A stretch of DNA of 13,443 nt from Rubripirellula sp. (GTDB taxonomy: Bacteria; Planctomycetota; Planctomycetia; Pirellulales; Pirellulaceae). This document shows positions 5,401 through 13,443 of the stretch, in pieces. Each line of letters opens with the position of its first letter. The stretch's first letter is position 1. The position numbers were made by a program, and so were the translations under genes. The DNA is taken from the NCBI GenBank assembly GCA_029287555.1, contig JARFQX010000608.1:1-13443 (forward strand), in the 5' to 3' direction. The notes under the pieces were generated by a model. That model ran no database searches. It worked only from the letters and a program-made list of their open reading frames with translations, and had not been told where the DNA came from.

Positions 5401-8400
5401 TCCAGCGGGTCTACGAGCTTCGACGGGATCTCCAGCACGGACCTCGCGGATTCGATTGTCTTCGACGCGGGCGAGATCACGGCCGCCGACGCGATCGTTC
5501 TCGATAGCTCGCAATTGCCGGATGTCATCGAACCGTTAGATATCAACGGGATTCTTTCGGGAACCGATCGCGTCAAGATTGACGGCGCCGGAGCCAGTCG
5601 GATTTTCTCCAACAGCTCGACGTTGGTGTTAAGCAATGCAGATCTTTCCAACGGTTTGGTGAGCGGCGTTGATGGCGGCGCGATTCTCAACAACGGTGCG
5701 TCGCTGACGGTTTCAGCGGTATCGATTATCGATAGCGAAGCGATCGGTGGCTTCGGGGGTGCGATCTCCAGCTCGCAGGGAACCGTTAATCTGAGCGGCG
5801 TGAGGCTTTCGGGCGGTAGCGCCGTCGGCGGCGGCGGACTGCATGTTGGTGGTGGAAACGCGACGCTGCAGTCCTTCAGCTCTGTCTTCAACAACACCGC
5901 GACGGAAACGGGCGGTGGGATTCATGTCAGTCCTGGCGCTTCGCTGACTTTGACGAACAATGTCGTGGTAACCGGCAACACGGCCCAAGGCGCCCAAGAG
6001 GATCAAGGTGGCGGCGGGATCTACAATGCCGGAACGCTGACGCTTGATGGAAGCGGCGGTGCTTCCGATCCGCGGATTGAAGTGACGGCAAACCAAGCGA
6101 CGGGAAGTTTGGGAAGCGGCGGGGGTATCTTCAATGCGGGCTCCCTGTCAGTCAACGATGCTTCGATCGGAGTCAGCCTTGCGGGAGCTCCGTCTGGCAA
6201 CACCGCGCAGCGGGCCGGTGGTGGCATCGAACACACCGATTCTTCGACTTTGGTGTTGACCGATACGGTCCTCAGCAACAACGCGGCACTTGGACTCGAC
6301 GCCGCACCGGGCAACGGCGGCGGGCTTCATGTGACCGGCAGCGGGAACGTGTCCTTGACTCGCGGCACCATTGCCAACAACACGGCTGCCGAGGAGGGTG
6401 GCGGTCTTTGGAATGACTCGGGCTCGATGACCATTGTCGGCACTTCGATCTCCGCCAATGTCGCCAACGGCGACGGTACCGAGCAAGGTGGCGGCGGTGT
6501 GTTCAACAACGGCGGGACCGTCCAGATCAACAACGCATCGATCCTGAACAACGTGGCAACGGCCTCAAGTATCGGCAATGGCGGTGGTGGTATCTTCAAT
6601 GACGGATCGCTCACCATCACCGGGTCGACCATCAGCGGCAATCTTGCCGAGACAGGTCTTGGAAACGGCGGGGGCATCCTCAACAGCGGTGGTGCCACGC
6701 TCAACATCAGCAATTCCACGCTTTCATCCAACTCGGCGGCTCGAGCCGGCGGCGGTATCGAGAACTCGGGCGGTTCGGTCACCGTGACTGGCGTCACGTT
6801 CAACGGAAACAGTGCCGGGATCAACGGCGGCGGGATTCACGTCAGTGGCGATGCCACGACGAACATTGAAGGTGGCCAGTTCCTCACCAATGAGGCTGAC
6901 CAAGAAGGCGGCGGACTTTGGAATTCCTCCACCGGCACCATGCTGATTGACGGCGCCTTGATTGACGGTAACACCGCCAGCGGAGACGGTTCGGATCAGG
7001 GAGGCGGCGGCGTCTTCAACGCCGGCGGCACCGTCACCATCGTTGCGTCAACGATTCAAAACAATGTTGCGGACGGAGCCGCGGGCAGCGGAGGAGGAAT
7101 CCTTGGCGATGCCGGCGGTGAGATCACGATCGAAGGGACGATGATCTTGGCGAACACCGCGTCGCGGGCTGGGGGCGGCATCGAGGTGACCAGCAGCACG
7201 CTCGAACTGACCCAAAGCACGGTCGACTCCAATGCGACGGGACCATCGCCGGGCAACGGTGGCGGAATTCACTTGACGGACGCCAGCGAAGTCGAGATCG
7301 CGGCGAGTACGATCTCACGAAACACCGCGGCCAACGAGGGCGGTGGACTTTGGAATTCGGCATCCGGAACCTTAACCCTGACCAACAGCACGGTTTCGTC
7401 GAACGAGGCCGACGGTTCGACCGGAGGAGGAGGTGTCTTCAACAGCTCCGGAGGTGTGATTGATATTGCAAGTACGACGATCACGCTCAATCAAGCACCC
7501 AACGGACCGGGCGACGGAATCGAAGGGTCCGACGCAGGCGTGTCCCTGCAGAACACAATCGTTGCCCAGAATCCCGGTGGCGGCGACGAAGATAATCTCA
7601 GCGGCACGATCTTCAGCGCCGATTTCAATCTGATTGGTGACGAAGCCAATGGCAACCTCACGGGAAATCTGGTCAATACGGTCTTCGCGGCGGACGCGTT
7701 GCTGTTGCCGCTCGGTGATTATGGCGGGCCGACGCTGACGCACTTCCCGGCCGCCGGAAGCCCTGCGATCGGATTTGGATCGACCGATCTGGCCACCGAC
7801 CAACGAGGCGAAGACCGTCCGCAAGGAAGCGAGAGCGACATCGGCGCCGTCGAAGCCAGCCTCAATGGCATCGTCGTCGATGCGGGGAATGGAGTGGGTG
7901 ATGGACTGGCCGATGAATTCCTAATCATCAATGACGACCGGGGAATCACCGGCGACATCTTGGTCTATGTCAATGATCAATTGCGATTCGAGTTGCCCAA
8001 GGCCACCACGGGCCAGATCCTGGTCCGTGGATCGAGCGACGATGACACCTTGACAGTCGACAACAGCCAAGGATTGATCGGCGCCAACATCATCTTCGAC
8101 GGCGATGGCACCAGCCAGGTCCCGAGTCTTGAGTCACCAGTCAGCCCCGGAGGACTGGACCTATTGCGGCTGGTCGGAACCACGCCGACGACAACGACCT
8201 ATAACCCCGGCGCGACCGTCGACGCGGGCGCCGTTTACCAGGAACTCGACGAGGTGGTGCAGCGAGTTCAGTTCTTCGGGCTGGAACCGATCCAAGTCGT
8301 CGGTACCGGCGCCGGAGACACGCTGAACGTTGCCTCGACACCGCTGGGGATCGGATTTCCCCAGGCGTTGAACGCGGACAACACGATCAATTACAGCGAA

Positions 8401-11400
8401 GGTCCCAACAGCAACGATCCGCTCGATCCAGTTTTTGTCGGTGCAGTGACCGGACTGGTCACCGTCGACGGCTTTGAATCACTCGAGTTCGCTGGATTCG
8501 GCACCCTGAACATCGACGCGGGGGCTGGTGACGATTCGGTGAATCTCAATCATCCGATGACACCTGGCGATCTAACAACGATCAATATTGATGGAGGTGA
8601 TCCCACGGCGGGCGGTGACCGGGTCATTGTCAATGGAACGACGAGCACCGATGTCATCACCGTGGATGATCTGACAATCGATGGTGCGACGGTATCGGGC
8701 GCCCAGCCGGTCGACATCAAGATCTCGATGGTCGAGAGTTTGATCGTCAATGGCCAAGGCGGAAATGACGACTTCAACCTGATTGCCGACGATTCGGATG
8801 AGGTTGATTTCATTCCCGGTGCTTACGAGGATGCCGGTTCGTTTGTGGTCTCCAGCGATAGCTTCGGACCCACGCAACGGTTGCTACCAATCAGCTTCCG
8901 CGACCTTGGTGCCGGCGGCGAGATCTTCGTCGAAAGCGCGAGCGGCAATCGAAATCTTGACTTCCGCATCTTCGGAACCCAAAGCGCTGACCGCTTCGAC
9001 GTCAATTCGTCGGGTCAAGTTCGCCTGCGTCGCGGTGATTCAGCCTTCCTGGCGGCCCTGCCGATCAACGTGAACGGGGCAAGCGAATTGTTTCTCGAAG
9101 CGGGCATGGGCGATGACAGCTTCACCATCAACGGCGATCATCCCTTTGCATCCGGCATCAAAGTACGTGGCGGAAGCCCTGGAAGCGGAAGCGATGTTTT
9201 CAACTTCATCGGTTCAGGCACGGGAGCGGTTACGCTCGATTTGGATGCACACACCATCACCGAAGTTGGCTTCGGCAGCATCTCTATCGCTGAGGTTGAG
9301 CAGGTCAGTGTTGACGCGAATGAAGCCTTGACGGTACTCGGCACCGATGCGAACGATGTGTTCGATATTACGCCGACCGGTGCTGGCAATGATGGTTCTC
9401 TACTGCACGACGGGTCTTCGATCGCCTACCACTACACCGACGCGACAACGATCACGATCGATGGTGCTGACGGCGACGGCGACCAGCTGAACATTCACGC
9501 CTCGGAGGCTGCGAACACGATCACCGCTACCACGGATTCGATCACGGTCGACGGAAGCACCGTCACGCTCGGAGACGGCCTCGAATCGTTAAGTGTCAAC
9601 GCTCTTGGTGGTGACGACAGTGTCGACCTTTCCGACCTCGAGTTCACCGGCACCATCACAATCTCGGGGGGAGACGGTGATGACACTCTGATTGGTACCG
9701 ATCAAGCCGATCTGATTTTCGGGGGCACTGGCAACGACATTCTGATTGGTCGGGGCGGAGCGGACGCCCAGTACGGTCAAGACGGCAACGACTTGTTTGG
9801 TAATCCTGGACTCGACGCCGACGGAACCGCCGACGACCCGGGTGCCGACCAGAACTTTGGTGGCAATGGTGTCGACATCTTCGTTTGGGAACCAGGTGAT
9901 GGCGAGGACGTTAACAGCGGCGGAAGCGACGGGGGTGATATTTTCCGCTTCTTTGGTAGCGACGCCGTCGACACTCTGGCGCTCCAATCTGGTGACGCAC
10001 CGACCCATCTACGCGCCCTGTTCAACAACACCGCGATCATCAGCCAGGGCATCGAAGACGTGTTTGTCGATCCGTTGGGTGGCAACGACACGGTCGACAT
10101 CGGCGACTTGTTCACCACGGACGTCGCCAGTGTTACCGTCAACGCCGTCGGCGGTGACGAGTCGATCAGCGTCGCGGGACGCTCGGTTGCAGACGACTTG
10201 GCCGTCAGCGTCGCGGAAACCACGGTTTCTGTGCAGGGCCTGAGCTTCGACGTCGGCATCTTGAATCCGTCGGCGGACGACACGCTCGAGGTAGCCAGTG
10301 GGAATGGTGACGATTTGGTCGTCGTGGCTCCCGGTGTTGAGGCGATCCTCACGACATCGCTCCTCGGTGGTGCGGGCAACGACTCGCTCATCGGTAATTT
10401 CAACTCCGCCGAAGGTGGCGCCGGCGATGACCTGTTGCACGGCGGATCGAACGATAACGAGCTGATGGGCGGACCAGGGAATGACACGCTGATCGGAGGT
10501 GACGGTGACGATACGATCGACGGCGGTGAGAACTTGGACGGCACCGACGACTTCGATACCATTCTGATCTCGGGCACCGGCGGAAACGACATCATTGATG
10601 TGTTCCAGGCGGCTCCGAACGAGTTGCAGCACACGGTCAATGGTGATGCGCAAGTCGACGAGTTGGTGCCCGAATCGGTCGAGGAAGCGAGGATCGTCGC
10701 CGGTGCCGGCGCCGACCTGATCCGAGTCAACTGGCTTGACGCCCACGGAGTCAACGGTCCGATCGACGCGCTGCGAATGACCGTCGAAGGCGGCGCGGGC
10801 GCGACGGGCGATCGATTGGTCGTCGTCGACGACGGTGACGATGACTTGGTGCTTTACCGACAAGGCGTCTCGAGCGACTCCGGTACCGTGCAAGTCGGAC
10901 CCGGCAATGCCGAACCCCTGCTGGCCGTCTTTGAGGAAATCGAGACGATCAATTTTGTCGACGAAGCGGGTGCGGCGATCGTGAACGATCCCAACGGCCC
11001 TCAATTGGTCGTGTTCAAGAACGATCCGTTTGAAACCAACGACGACCGCTTCATCGCGACCTTCCTGGGCGGCGGCGCCACCATCAATGTCGACCCGACA
11101 ATTGATCCCGGCGCGCTAGTCGATCCGTTTGGCGACGGCTTCGATCTGCCGGGCGATCGCGATTTCTATCGGCTGGTCGCGACCAAGACCGGGATCCTCG
11201 ATTTCCAGGTCTACTTCCGAGAGGTTGGACAGCTGGCGAGTGGTCGTCCGGGACTGCCCAACGACGGAAACCTCGACATCAACGTTCGAGACGCCGATGG
11301 AAACGTGATCGCGGGTTTTGGCGACAATGATGACGATGATGACGAGCGCGTTCGAATCCCAGCGGTAGCCGGACAGACCTACTACTTGGAAGTCTTCGGT

Positions 11401-13443
11401 AACGCCGATGCAATCAACGTTTACAGCTTGTCGTTCGTCAACGACGCACCACCGGTTCCCTATGCACTGGAGCTTGACGACAACCCGATCAACGGTCAAA
11501 CCAACCCACCGGGAACGCAAACAGACACCAGTGACACGGGACGAAGTCAATTCGACAATCACACGTACGACGATACTCCCACGCTCTTCTTCCGTCTTGA
11601 CGATGGAATCTTCCTGCACGATCTGCCTGGAAACCCGGAAGACGGGAATGCGCCGGACCAAGTGATTCCGATTCCGTTCCAACCCGGACCCGATCCGGAG
11701 GACGCGGGCTACGCGATCGCAATCTTTGACGAGGGCGACACGCCACCTCAGACGGGAGTGGCACCCCAGACGCCACTTGGGTTCGCCACGGCCGTGCCAG
11801 GCCAAGAAGGCGTGTACACGTTTACCGTTCCCGACGAACTGGCGCTGAGCGAAGGAAGTCACTTCTTGACCGCCCGCGTTCAGATGATCGATCCGGCGGC
11901 CGAACCGCAAACCGGTTTTGGTGCGCGGAGTCTGCCGTTTGAGATCGTGGTGGATCGAACGCCGCCTGCGGTAGCCTTCGGATTGGCTGGCGTCGATGGC
12001 GATGGCCTGCATCCGGACAGCGACAGCGGTGACGTGTTCCTGCCCGAGACCTTGACTGACTCGATCACCAACGACTTGACTCCCACCTTCTTTGGACGAG
12101 CCGAAGCCAACGCCATCGTGCGGATTTACGTCGACCTTGGCGAGGACGCCACGCCCCTGTTGATCGGGCAAACCGTGGCGCTGCCCTACGACGGCACCGA
12201 GCAGCTCGAGACGCCGCTCTATCCGGACGAGCCGGGCGGACAATGGGAATTAACCTCAACGGTTAGCTTGAACGATCCACGGATCGTTGAAGAACTGGGC
12301 CGCGACGGGCCGCGACGCCTCTTCGTGACCGCCGAGGATGTCGCGGGCAACATCAGCGTGATCGATGAAGAATTGCAGGTGGTGATCGATACGCAGGGAC
12401 CACAGGTCGATGGACTGTTCATCACCGGTCGTGAAGACTTCAACATCTTCACGCTCAAGCCAGAGACGCCCGAGCCCACGCCGCGTGTCGATAGCCTGAC
12501 CATTCGCGTGATCGACCTTCCCGAGCGCGTCGAGCCGTTCTTCTACAGTGCCTTGTCCAATGTGCCGCCGCTTGCACCGATCGTGCTGGTGGGTGACCAC
12601 AGCGGCGTGATCGCCATCGACACGATCGAGTATGTCGACATCAATACCGGACCCGGTGTCGCGGAAGGTGAGATCATCATGACCTTCAGCGAGCCGCTGC
12701 CGGACGACCGTTACACGTTGACGCTCAGCGACAACCTCATCGATCCGGCGGGTAATCGACTTGATGGTGAGAACAATGCGGCCGAGCCGATCGGCGACCC
12801 CTTCTTCCCCACCGGCGATCTGATTCCCGGTGGCGACTTCATCGCGCGATTCACCGTCGATAGTCGCCCCGAGATCGCGACTTGGTCCCAGGGCGTCGTC
12901 TATGCCGATATCAATGGCAACTTCGTTTGGGATCCCGAGGGACAAGACAACGATGCGACCAACCGTGACTACGTCTTCAACTTCGGGGAAGTGACCGACG
13001 CCTATTTCACCGGCAACTTCGCCCACGATGATTTCATTGATCCCGATGAGGTAACCTCCAGCGGCTTCGACAAGCTTGGTGCCTACGGTGCATTCAACGG
13101 GCAATACCAGTTCTTCCTCGACACCAATGACGACGGCGTCGGTGATCTGGTCGGTTCGATGGCATTCCAAGTCAACGCGATTCCAGTCGCGGGCAACTTC
13201 TTCTTCAGCAGCGAAGACGAGGCCGCCATCAAAGAGGGCCTGCGTCCGCGCGATGAAATCGGTGCGTTTGACGGCCACAACTGGTACCTCGATGTCGATG
13301 GTAACAACCAGATCGACGCCGATGAGAAGTTCCCCACGTCGCTTCGCGGAATCCCGGTTGTCGGTGACTTCAACGGCGATGGCTTCGATGATCTTGCCAC
13401 CTATAACAACGACACGGGGATCTTCACGTTTGACTTGGACCGC
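5185..13443 (+). CDS. Giant modular surface/secreted protein (beta-helix, RTX, PPC, Ig, FG-GAP-like), 3' end outside window
   Basis: This frame is open for 2,753 codons from ATG 5185 to the last base, with an in-frame stop upstream at 5110-5112. Modules in order are: Arg-rich N-terminus and LEMLEDRRLLA (33-43); CSLREA-like segment (53-72); right-handed beta-helix (about 150-780); choice-of-anchor-Q-like segment (787-891); degenerate G-G-D-D repeats (about 1,100-1,840) containing two RTX blocks (1493-1536, 1728-1780); PPC-like domain (about 1945-2087); Ig-like domains (about 2090-2526, with VDRTPP and VIDTQGP linkers); EF-hand/FG-GAP-like motifs (2645-2753). No cysteine and only 11 lysines are present. 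By family knowledge such proteins are exported, calcium-bound adhesins or matrix proteins. No enzyme motif is seen. There is no classical hydrophobic signal peptide; the LEPR-XLL-type region is presumed to direct export. AGG about 9 nt before the start is a weak ribosome binding site. A C-terminal anchor or dockerin, if any, lies beyond the edge. Confidence 0.95.
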   Translation, partial: MVLRRRNRRDHRERQQQKRRRRIARNVSRAPFLEMLEDRRLLATLTVDTNLDVVDGSDGVLSLREAMLIANDSSGSTSFDGISSTDLADSIVFDAGEITAADAIVLDSSQLPDVIEPLDINGILSGTDRVKIDGAGASRIFSNSSTLVLSNADLSNGLVSGVDGGAILNNGASLTVSAVSIIDSEAIGGFGGAISSSQGTVNLSGVRLSGGSAVGGGGLHVGGGNATLQSFSSVFNNTATETGGGIHVSPGASLTLTNNVVVTGNTAQGAQEDQGGGGIYNAGTLTLDGSGGASDPRIEVTANQATGSLGSGGGIFNAGSLSVNDASIGVSLAGAPSGNTAQRAGGGIEHTDSSTLVLTDTVLSNNAALGLDAAPGNGGGLHVTGSGNVSLTRGTIANNTAAEEGGGLWNDSGSMTIVGTSISANVANGDGTEQGGGGVFNNGGTVQINNASILNNVATASSIGNGGGGIFNDGSLTITGSTISGNLAETGLGNGGGILNSGGATLNISNSTLSSNSAARAGGGIENSGGSVTVTGVTFNGNSAGINGGGIHVSGDATTNIEGGQFLTNEADQEGGGLWNSSTGTMLIDGALIDGNTASGDGSDQGGGGVFNAGGTVTIVASTIQNNVADGAAGSGGGILGDAGGEITIEGTMILANTASRAGGGIEVTSSTLELTQSTVDSNATGPSPGNGGGIHLTDASEVEIAASTISRNTAANEGGGLWNSASGTLTLTNSTVSSNEADGSTGGGGVFNSSGGVIDIASTTITLNQAPNGPGDGIEGSDAGVSLQNTIVAQNPGGGDEDNLSGTIFSADFNLIGDEANGNLTGNLVNTVFAADALLLPLGDYGGPTLTHFPAAGSPAIGFGSTDLATDQRGEDRPQGSESDIGAVEASLNGIVVDAGNGVGDGLADEFLIINDDRGITGDILVYVNDQLRFELPKATTGQILVRGSSDDDTLTVDNSQGLIGANIIFDGDGTSQVPSLESPVSPGGLDLLRLVGTTPTTTTYNPGATVDAGAVYQELDEVVQRVQFFGLEPIQVVGTGAGDTLNVASTPLGIGFPQALNADNTINYSEGPNSNDPLDPVFVGAVTGLVTVDGFESLEFAGFGTLNIDAGAGDDSVNLNHPMTPGDLTTINIDGGDPTAGGDRVIVNGTTSTDVITVDDLTIDGATVSGAQPVDIKISMVESLIVNGQGGNDDFNLIADDSDEVDFIPGAYEDAGSFVVSSDSFGPTQRLLPISFRDLGAGGEIFVESASGNRNLDFRIFGTQSADRFDVNSSGQVRLRRGDSAFLAALPINVNGASELFLEAGMGDDSFTINGDHPFASGIKVRGGSPGSGSDVFNFIGSGTGAVTLDLDAHTITEVGFGSISIAEVEQVSVDANEALTVLGTDANDVFDITPTGAGNDGSLLHDGSSIAYHYTDATTITIDGADGDGDQLNIHASEAANTITATTDSITVDGSTVTLGDGLESLSVNALGGDDSVDLSDLEFTGTITISGGDGDDTLIGTDQADLIFGGTGNDILIGRGGADAQYGQDGNDLFGNPGLDADGTADDPGADQNFGGNGVDIFVWEPGDGEDVNSGGSDGGDIFRFFGSDAVDTLALQSGDAPTHLRALFNNTAIISQGIEDVFVDPLGGNDTVDIGDLFTTDVASVTVNAVGGDESISVAGRSVADDLAVSVAETTVSVQGLSFDVGILNPSADDTLEVASGNGDDLVVVAPGVEAILTTSLLGGAGNDSLIGNFNSAEGGAGDDLLHGGSNDNELMGGPGNDTLIGGDGDDTIDGGENLDGTDDFDTILISGTGGNDIIDVFQAAPNELQHTVNGDAQVDELVPESVEEARIVAGAGADLIRVNWLDAHGVNGPIDALRMTVEGGAGATGDRLVVVDDGDDDLVLYRQGVSSDSGTVQVGPGNAEPLLAVFEEIETINFVDEAGAAIVNDPNGPQLVVFKNDPFETNDDRFIATFLGGGATINVDPTIDPGALVDPFGDGFDLPGDRDFYRLVATKTGILDFQVYFREVGQLASGRPGLPNDGNLDINVRDADGNVIAGFGDNDDDDDERVRIPAVAGQTYYLEVFGNADAINVYSLSFVNDAPPVPYALELDDNPINGQTNPPGTQTDTSDTGRSQFDNHTYDDTPTLFFRLDDGIFLHDLPGNPEDGNAPDQVIPIPFQPGPDPEDAGYAIAIFDEGDTPPQTGVAPQTPLGFATAVPGQEGVYTFTVPDELALSEGSHFLTARVQMIDPAAEPQTGFGARSLPFEIVVDRTPPAVAFGLAGVDGDGLHPDSDSGDVFLPETLTDSITNDLTPTFFGRAEANAIVRIYVDLGEDATPLLIGQTVALPYDGTEQLETPLYPDEPGGQWELTSTVSLNDPRIVEELGRDGPRRLFVTAEDVAGNISVIDEELQVVIDTQGPQVDGLFITGREDFNIFTLKPETPEPTPRVDSLTIRVIDLPERVEPFFYSALSNVPPLAPIVLVGDHSGVIAIDTIEYVDINTGPGVAEGEIIMTFSEPLPDDRYTLTLSDNLIDPAGNRLDGENNAAEPIGDPFFPTGDLIPGGDFIARFTVDSRPEIATWSQGVVYADINGNFVWDPEGQDNDATNRDYVFNFGEVTDAYFTGNFAHDDFIDPDEVTSSGFDKLGAYGAFNGQYQFFLDTNDDGVGDLVGSMAFQVNAIPVAGNFFFSSEDEAAIKEGLRPRDEIGAFDGHNWYLDVDGNNQIDADEKFPTSLRGIPVVGDFNGDGFDDLATYNNDTGIFTFDLDR
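5650..7521 (+). repeat. Right-handed beta-helix repeats with a 5-6-rung super-repeat
   Basis: Rungs of about 25-35 residues each centre on GGG-[ILV]-x-N/H, followed by a T-[LIV]-x-[LIV] strand and an S-x-[IL]-x-x-N-x-A turn. Rung types recur in fixed order: GGG-I/L-H (5911, 6316, 6826, 7258), EGGGLWN (6394, 6904, 7336), GGGG-V/I-F/Y-N (6007, 6487, 7000, 7423), GGG-I-L/F (6577 and 6664, 7090), RAGGGIE (6211, 6742, 7165). The period is 405-531 nt. Copies differ mostly at synonymous and surface positions. Confidence 0.9.
7540..7857 (+). other. Choice-of-anchor-Q-like segment closing the beta-helix
   Basis: Residues 787-891 read LQNTIVAQN, then DFNLIG, then LLPLGDYGGPTLTHFPAAGSPAIGFG, then DQRGEDRP and DIGAVE. 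This ordered set (NTIVA, NLIG, PL-x-x-x-GGPT, GSPAI, DQRG-x-x-RP, DIGA-x-E) is the signature found after many bacterial beta-helix surface domains. There it normally sits near the C-terminus before an anchor. Here about 1,860 further residues follow, so it is internal. Confidence 0.85.
9661..9795 (+). repeat. RTX-type calcium-binding nonapeptides, block 1
   Basis: Residues 1493-1536 contain consecutive GGxGxDxUx-like units: GGDGDDTLI, GTDQADLIF (degenerate), GGTGNDILI, GRGGADAQY, GQDGNDLFG. In RTX proteins such units bind calcium and fold into a parallel beta-roll after export. The units here are few and flanked by weaker G-G-D-D motifs. Confidence 0.85.
10366..10530 (+). repeat. RTX-type calcium-binding nonapeptides, block 2
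   Basis: Residues about 1728-1780 hold GGAGNDSLI, GGAGDDLLH, GGSNDNELM, GGPGNDTLI and GGDGDDTID, nearly in tandem. They are closer to consensus than block 1. About 190 residues of degenerate repeats (such as DPLGGNDTVDI and NAVGGDESISV) separate the two blocks. Confidence 0.85.
11017..11445 (+). other. PPC-like (pre-peptidase C-terminal-like) beta-sandwich
   Basis: Residues about 1945-2087 start with NDPFETNDD and contain DRDFYRLVATKTGILDFQVYF, LDINVRDADGNVIAGFGDN, then VAGQTYYLEVFG and YSLSFVN. This order (ETND entry, D-x-D-x-Y/F strand, L-x-V-x-D-x-x-G, G-x-Y-Y-[IL]-x-V) is typical of the PPC family in secreted proteins. An Asp run (DNDDDDDE, 2047-2054) replaces a short loop and could bind calcium. 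Confidence 0.7.
13114..13443 (+). other. EF-hand/FG-GAP-like calcium-binding motifs at the right edge
   Basis: DTNDDGVGDLV (from residue 2646), DVDGNNQIDADE (from 2703) and VVGDFNGDGFDDLATYNNDTG (from 2726) have the D-x-[ND]-x-[DN]-G spacing of calcium loops. The last matches an FG-GAP/VCBS repeat (GDFNGDG-x-DDLA). The middle one also resembles half of a dockerin. The repeats probably continue past the window. Confidence 0.7.

Noticed and set aside
5830..7521. GGC/GGT-rich periodic DNA as CRISPR or a non-coding satellite
   Set aside because: Spacing is irregular at the DNA level and the period is carried by amino-acid rungs with synonymous variation; the frame is uninterrupted. This is protein repeat structure.
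9777..13278. Long minus-strand open frames antisense to the giant gene (9777-10754, 10009-11004, 11116-12243, 12256-13278; 325-375 codons each)
   Set aside because: The plus frame is open for 2,753 codons with recognisable domains throughout. The antisense frames have no motifs, overlap one another, and read as the complement of Asp/Gly/Val-rich codons (poly Val/Asp/Arg text). The rarity of TTA, CTA and TCA on the sense strand explains the missing stops.
1..13443. Defence island, mobile element or biosynthetic cluster
   Set aside because: No transposase, integrase, recombinase, nuclease, toxin-antitoxin, reverse transcriptase, terminal inverted repeats or biosynthetic enzymes are seen; the gene set is housekeeping plus surface proteins.

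Overview
The window looks like a chromosomal segment of a planctomycete, probably from the Pirellulales (Rhodopirellula-like group). This is inferred from moderately high GC, from a giant surface-type protein whose N-terminus carries the 'LExLEDRRLLA' signature (LEPR-XLL type) common in Planctomycetes, from an MnmA with a long N-terminal insertion, and from a secreted TPR protein with a DPFGG-rich tail. No phage, transposon, CRISPR or rRNA/tRNA signal was seen.

Layout: (i) 1-252, a short flank ending in a 16-bp tandem repeat that runs into the prfB stop codon. (ii) 253-1369, minus strand: prfB (peptide chain release factor 2). Its true start is ATG at 1369, and full-length product needs the classical programmed +1 frameshift at CTT TGA C (1303-1297). 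(iii) 1370-1536, a divergent intergenic region with a small dyad. (iv) 1537-2760, plus strand: mnmA, tRNA 2-thiouridylase. (v) 2761-3172, a non-coding gap with several hairpins. (vi) 3173-3952, a secreted TPR-like protein with a low-complexity DPFGG tail. (vii) 4041-4892, a methyltransferase-like protein with a GTG start. (viii) 4893-5184, an intergenic region with an AT-rich pocket and a GC hairpin. (ix) 5185-13443, the first 2,753 codons of a giant surface or secreted protein, still open at the window edge.

The giant gene dominates the window. Its modules in order are: Arg-rich N-terminus with the LEPR-XLL-type motif, a CSLREA-like motif, a right-handed beta-helix of GGG-[IL/V]-x-N rungs arranged in a higher-order 5-6-rung super-repeat, a choice-of-anchor-Q-like segment, a long stretch of degenerate G-G-D-D repeats, two blocks of RTX-type calcium-binding nonapeptides, a PPC-like beta-sandwich, Ig-like domains, and at the right edge EF-hand/FG-GAP-like calcium-binding motifs. 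It has no cysteine and only 11 lysines in 2,753 residues and is very Asp-rich, as expected for an extracellular calcium-stabilised adhesin or matrix protein. Several long open frames lie antisense to it; I judge these to be codon-bias shadows.

The two conserved genes (prfB, mnmA) both concern decoding. The remaining genes look like envelope or accessory functions, and I see no evidence of one pathway joining them. The best points for a second look are the prfB recoding site, the super-repeat in the beta-helix, the unusual composition and modular order of the giant protein, and the structured 2860-2974 region.
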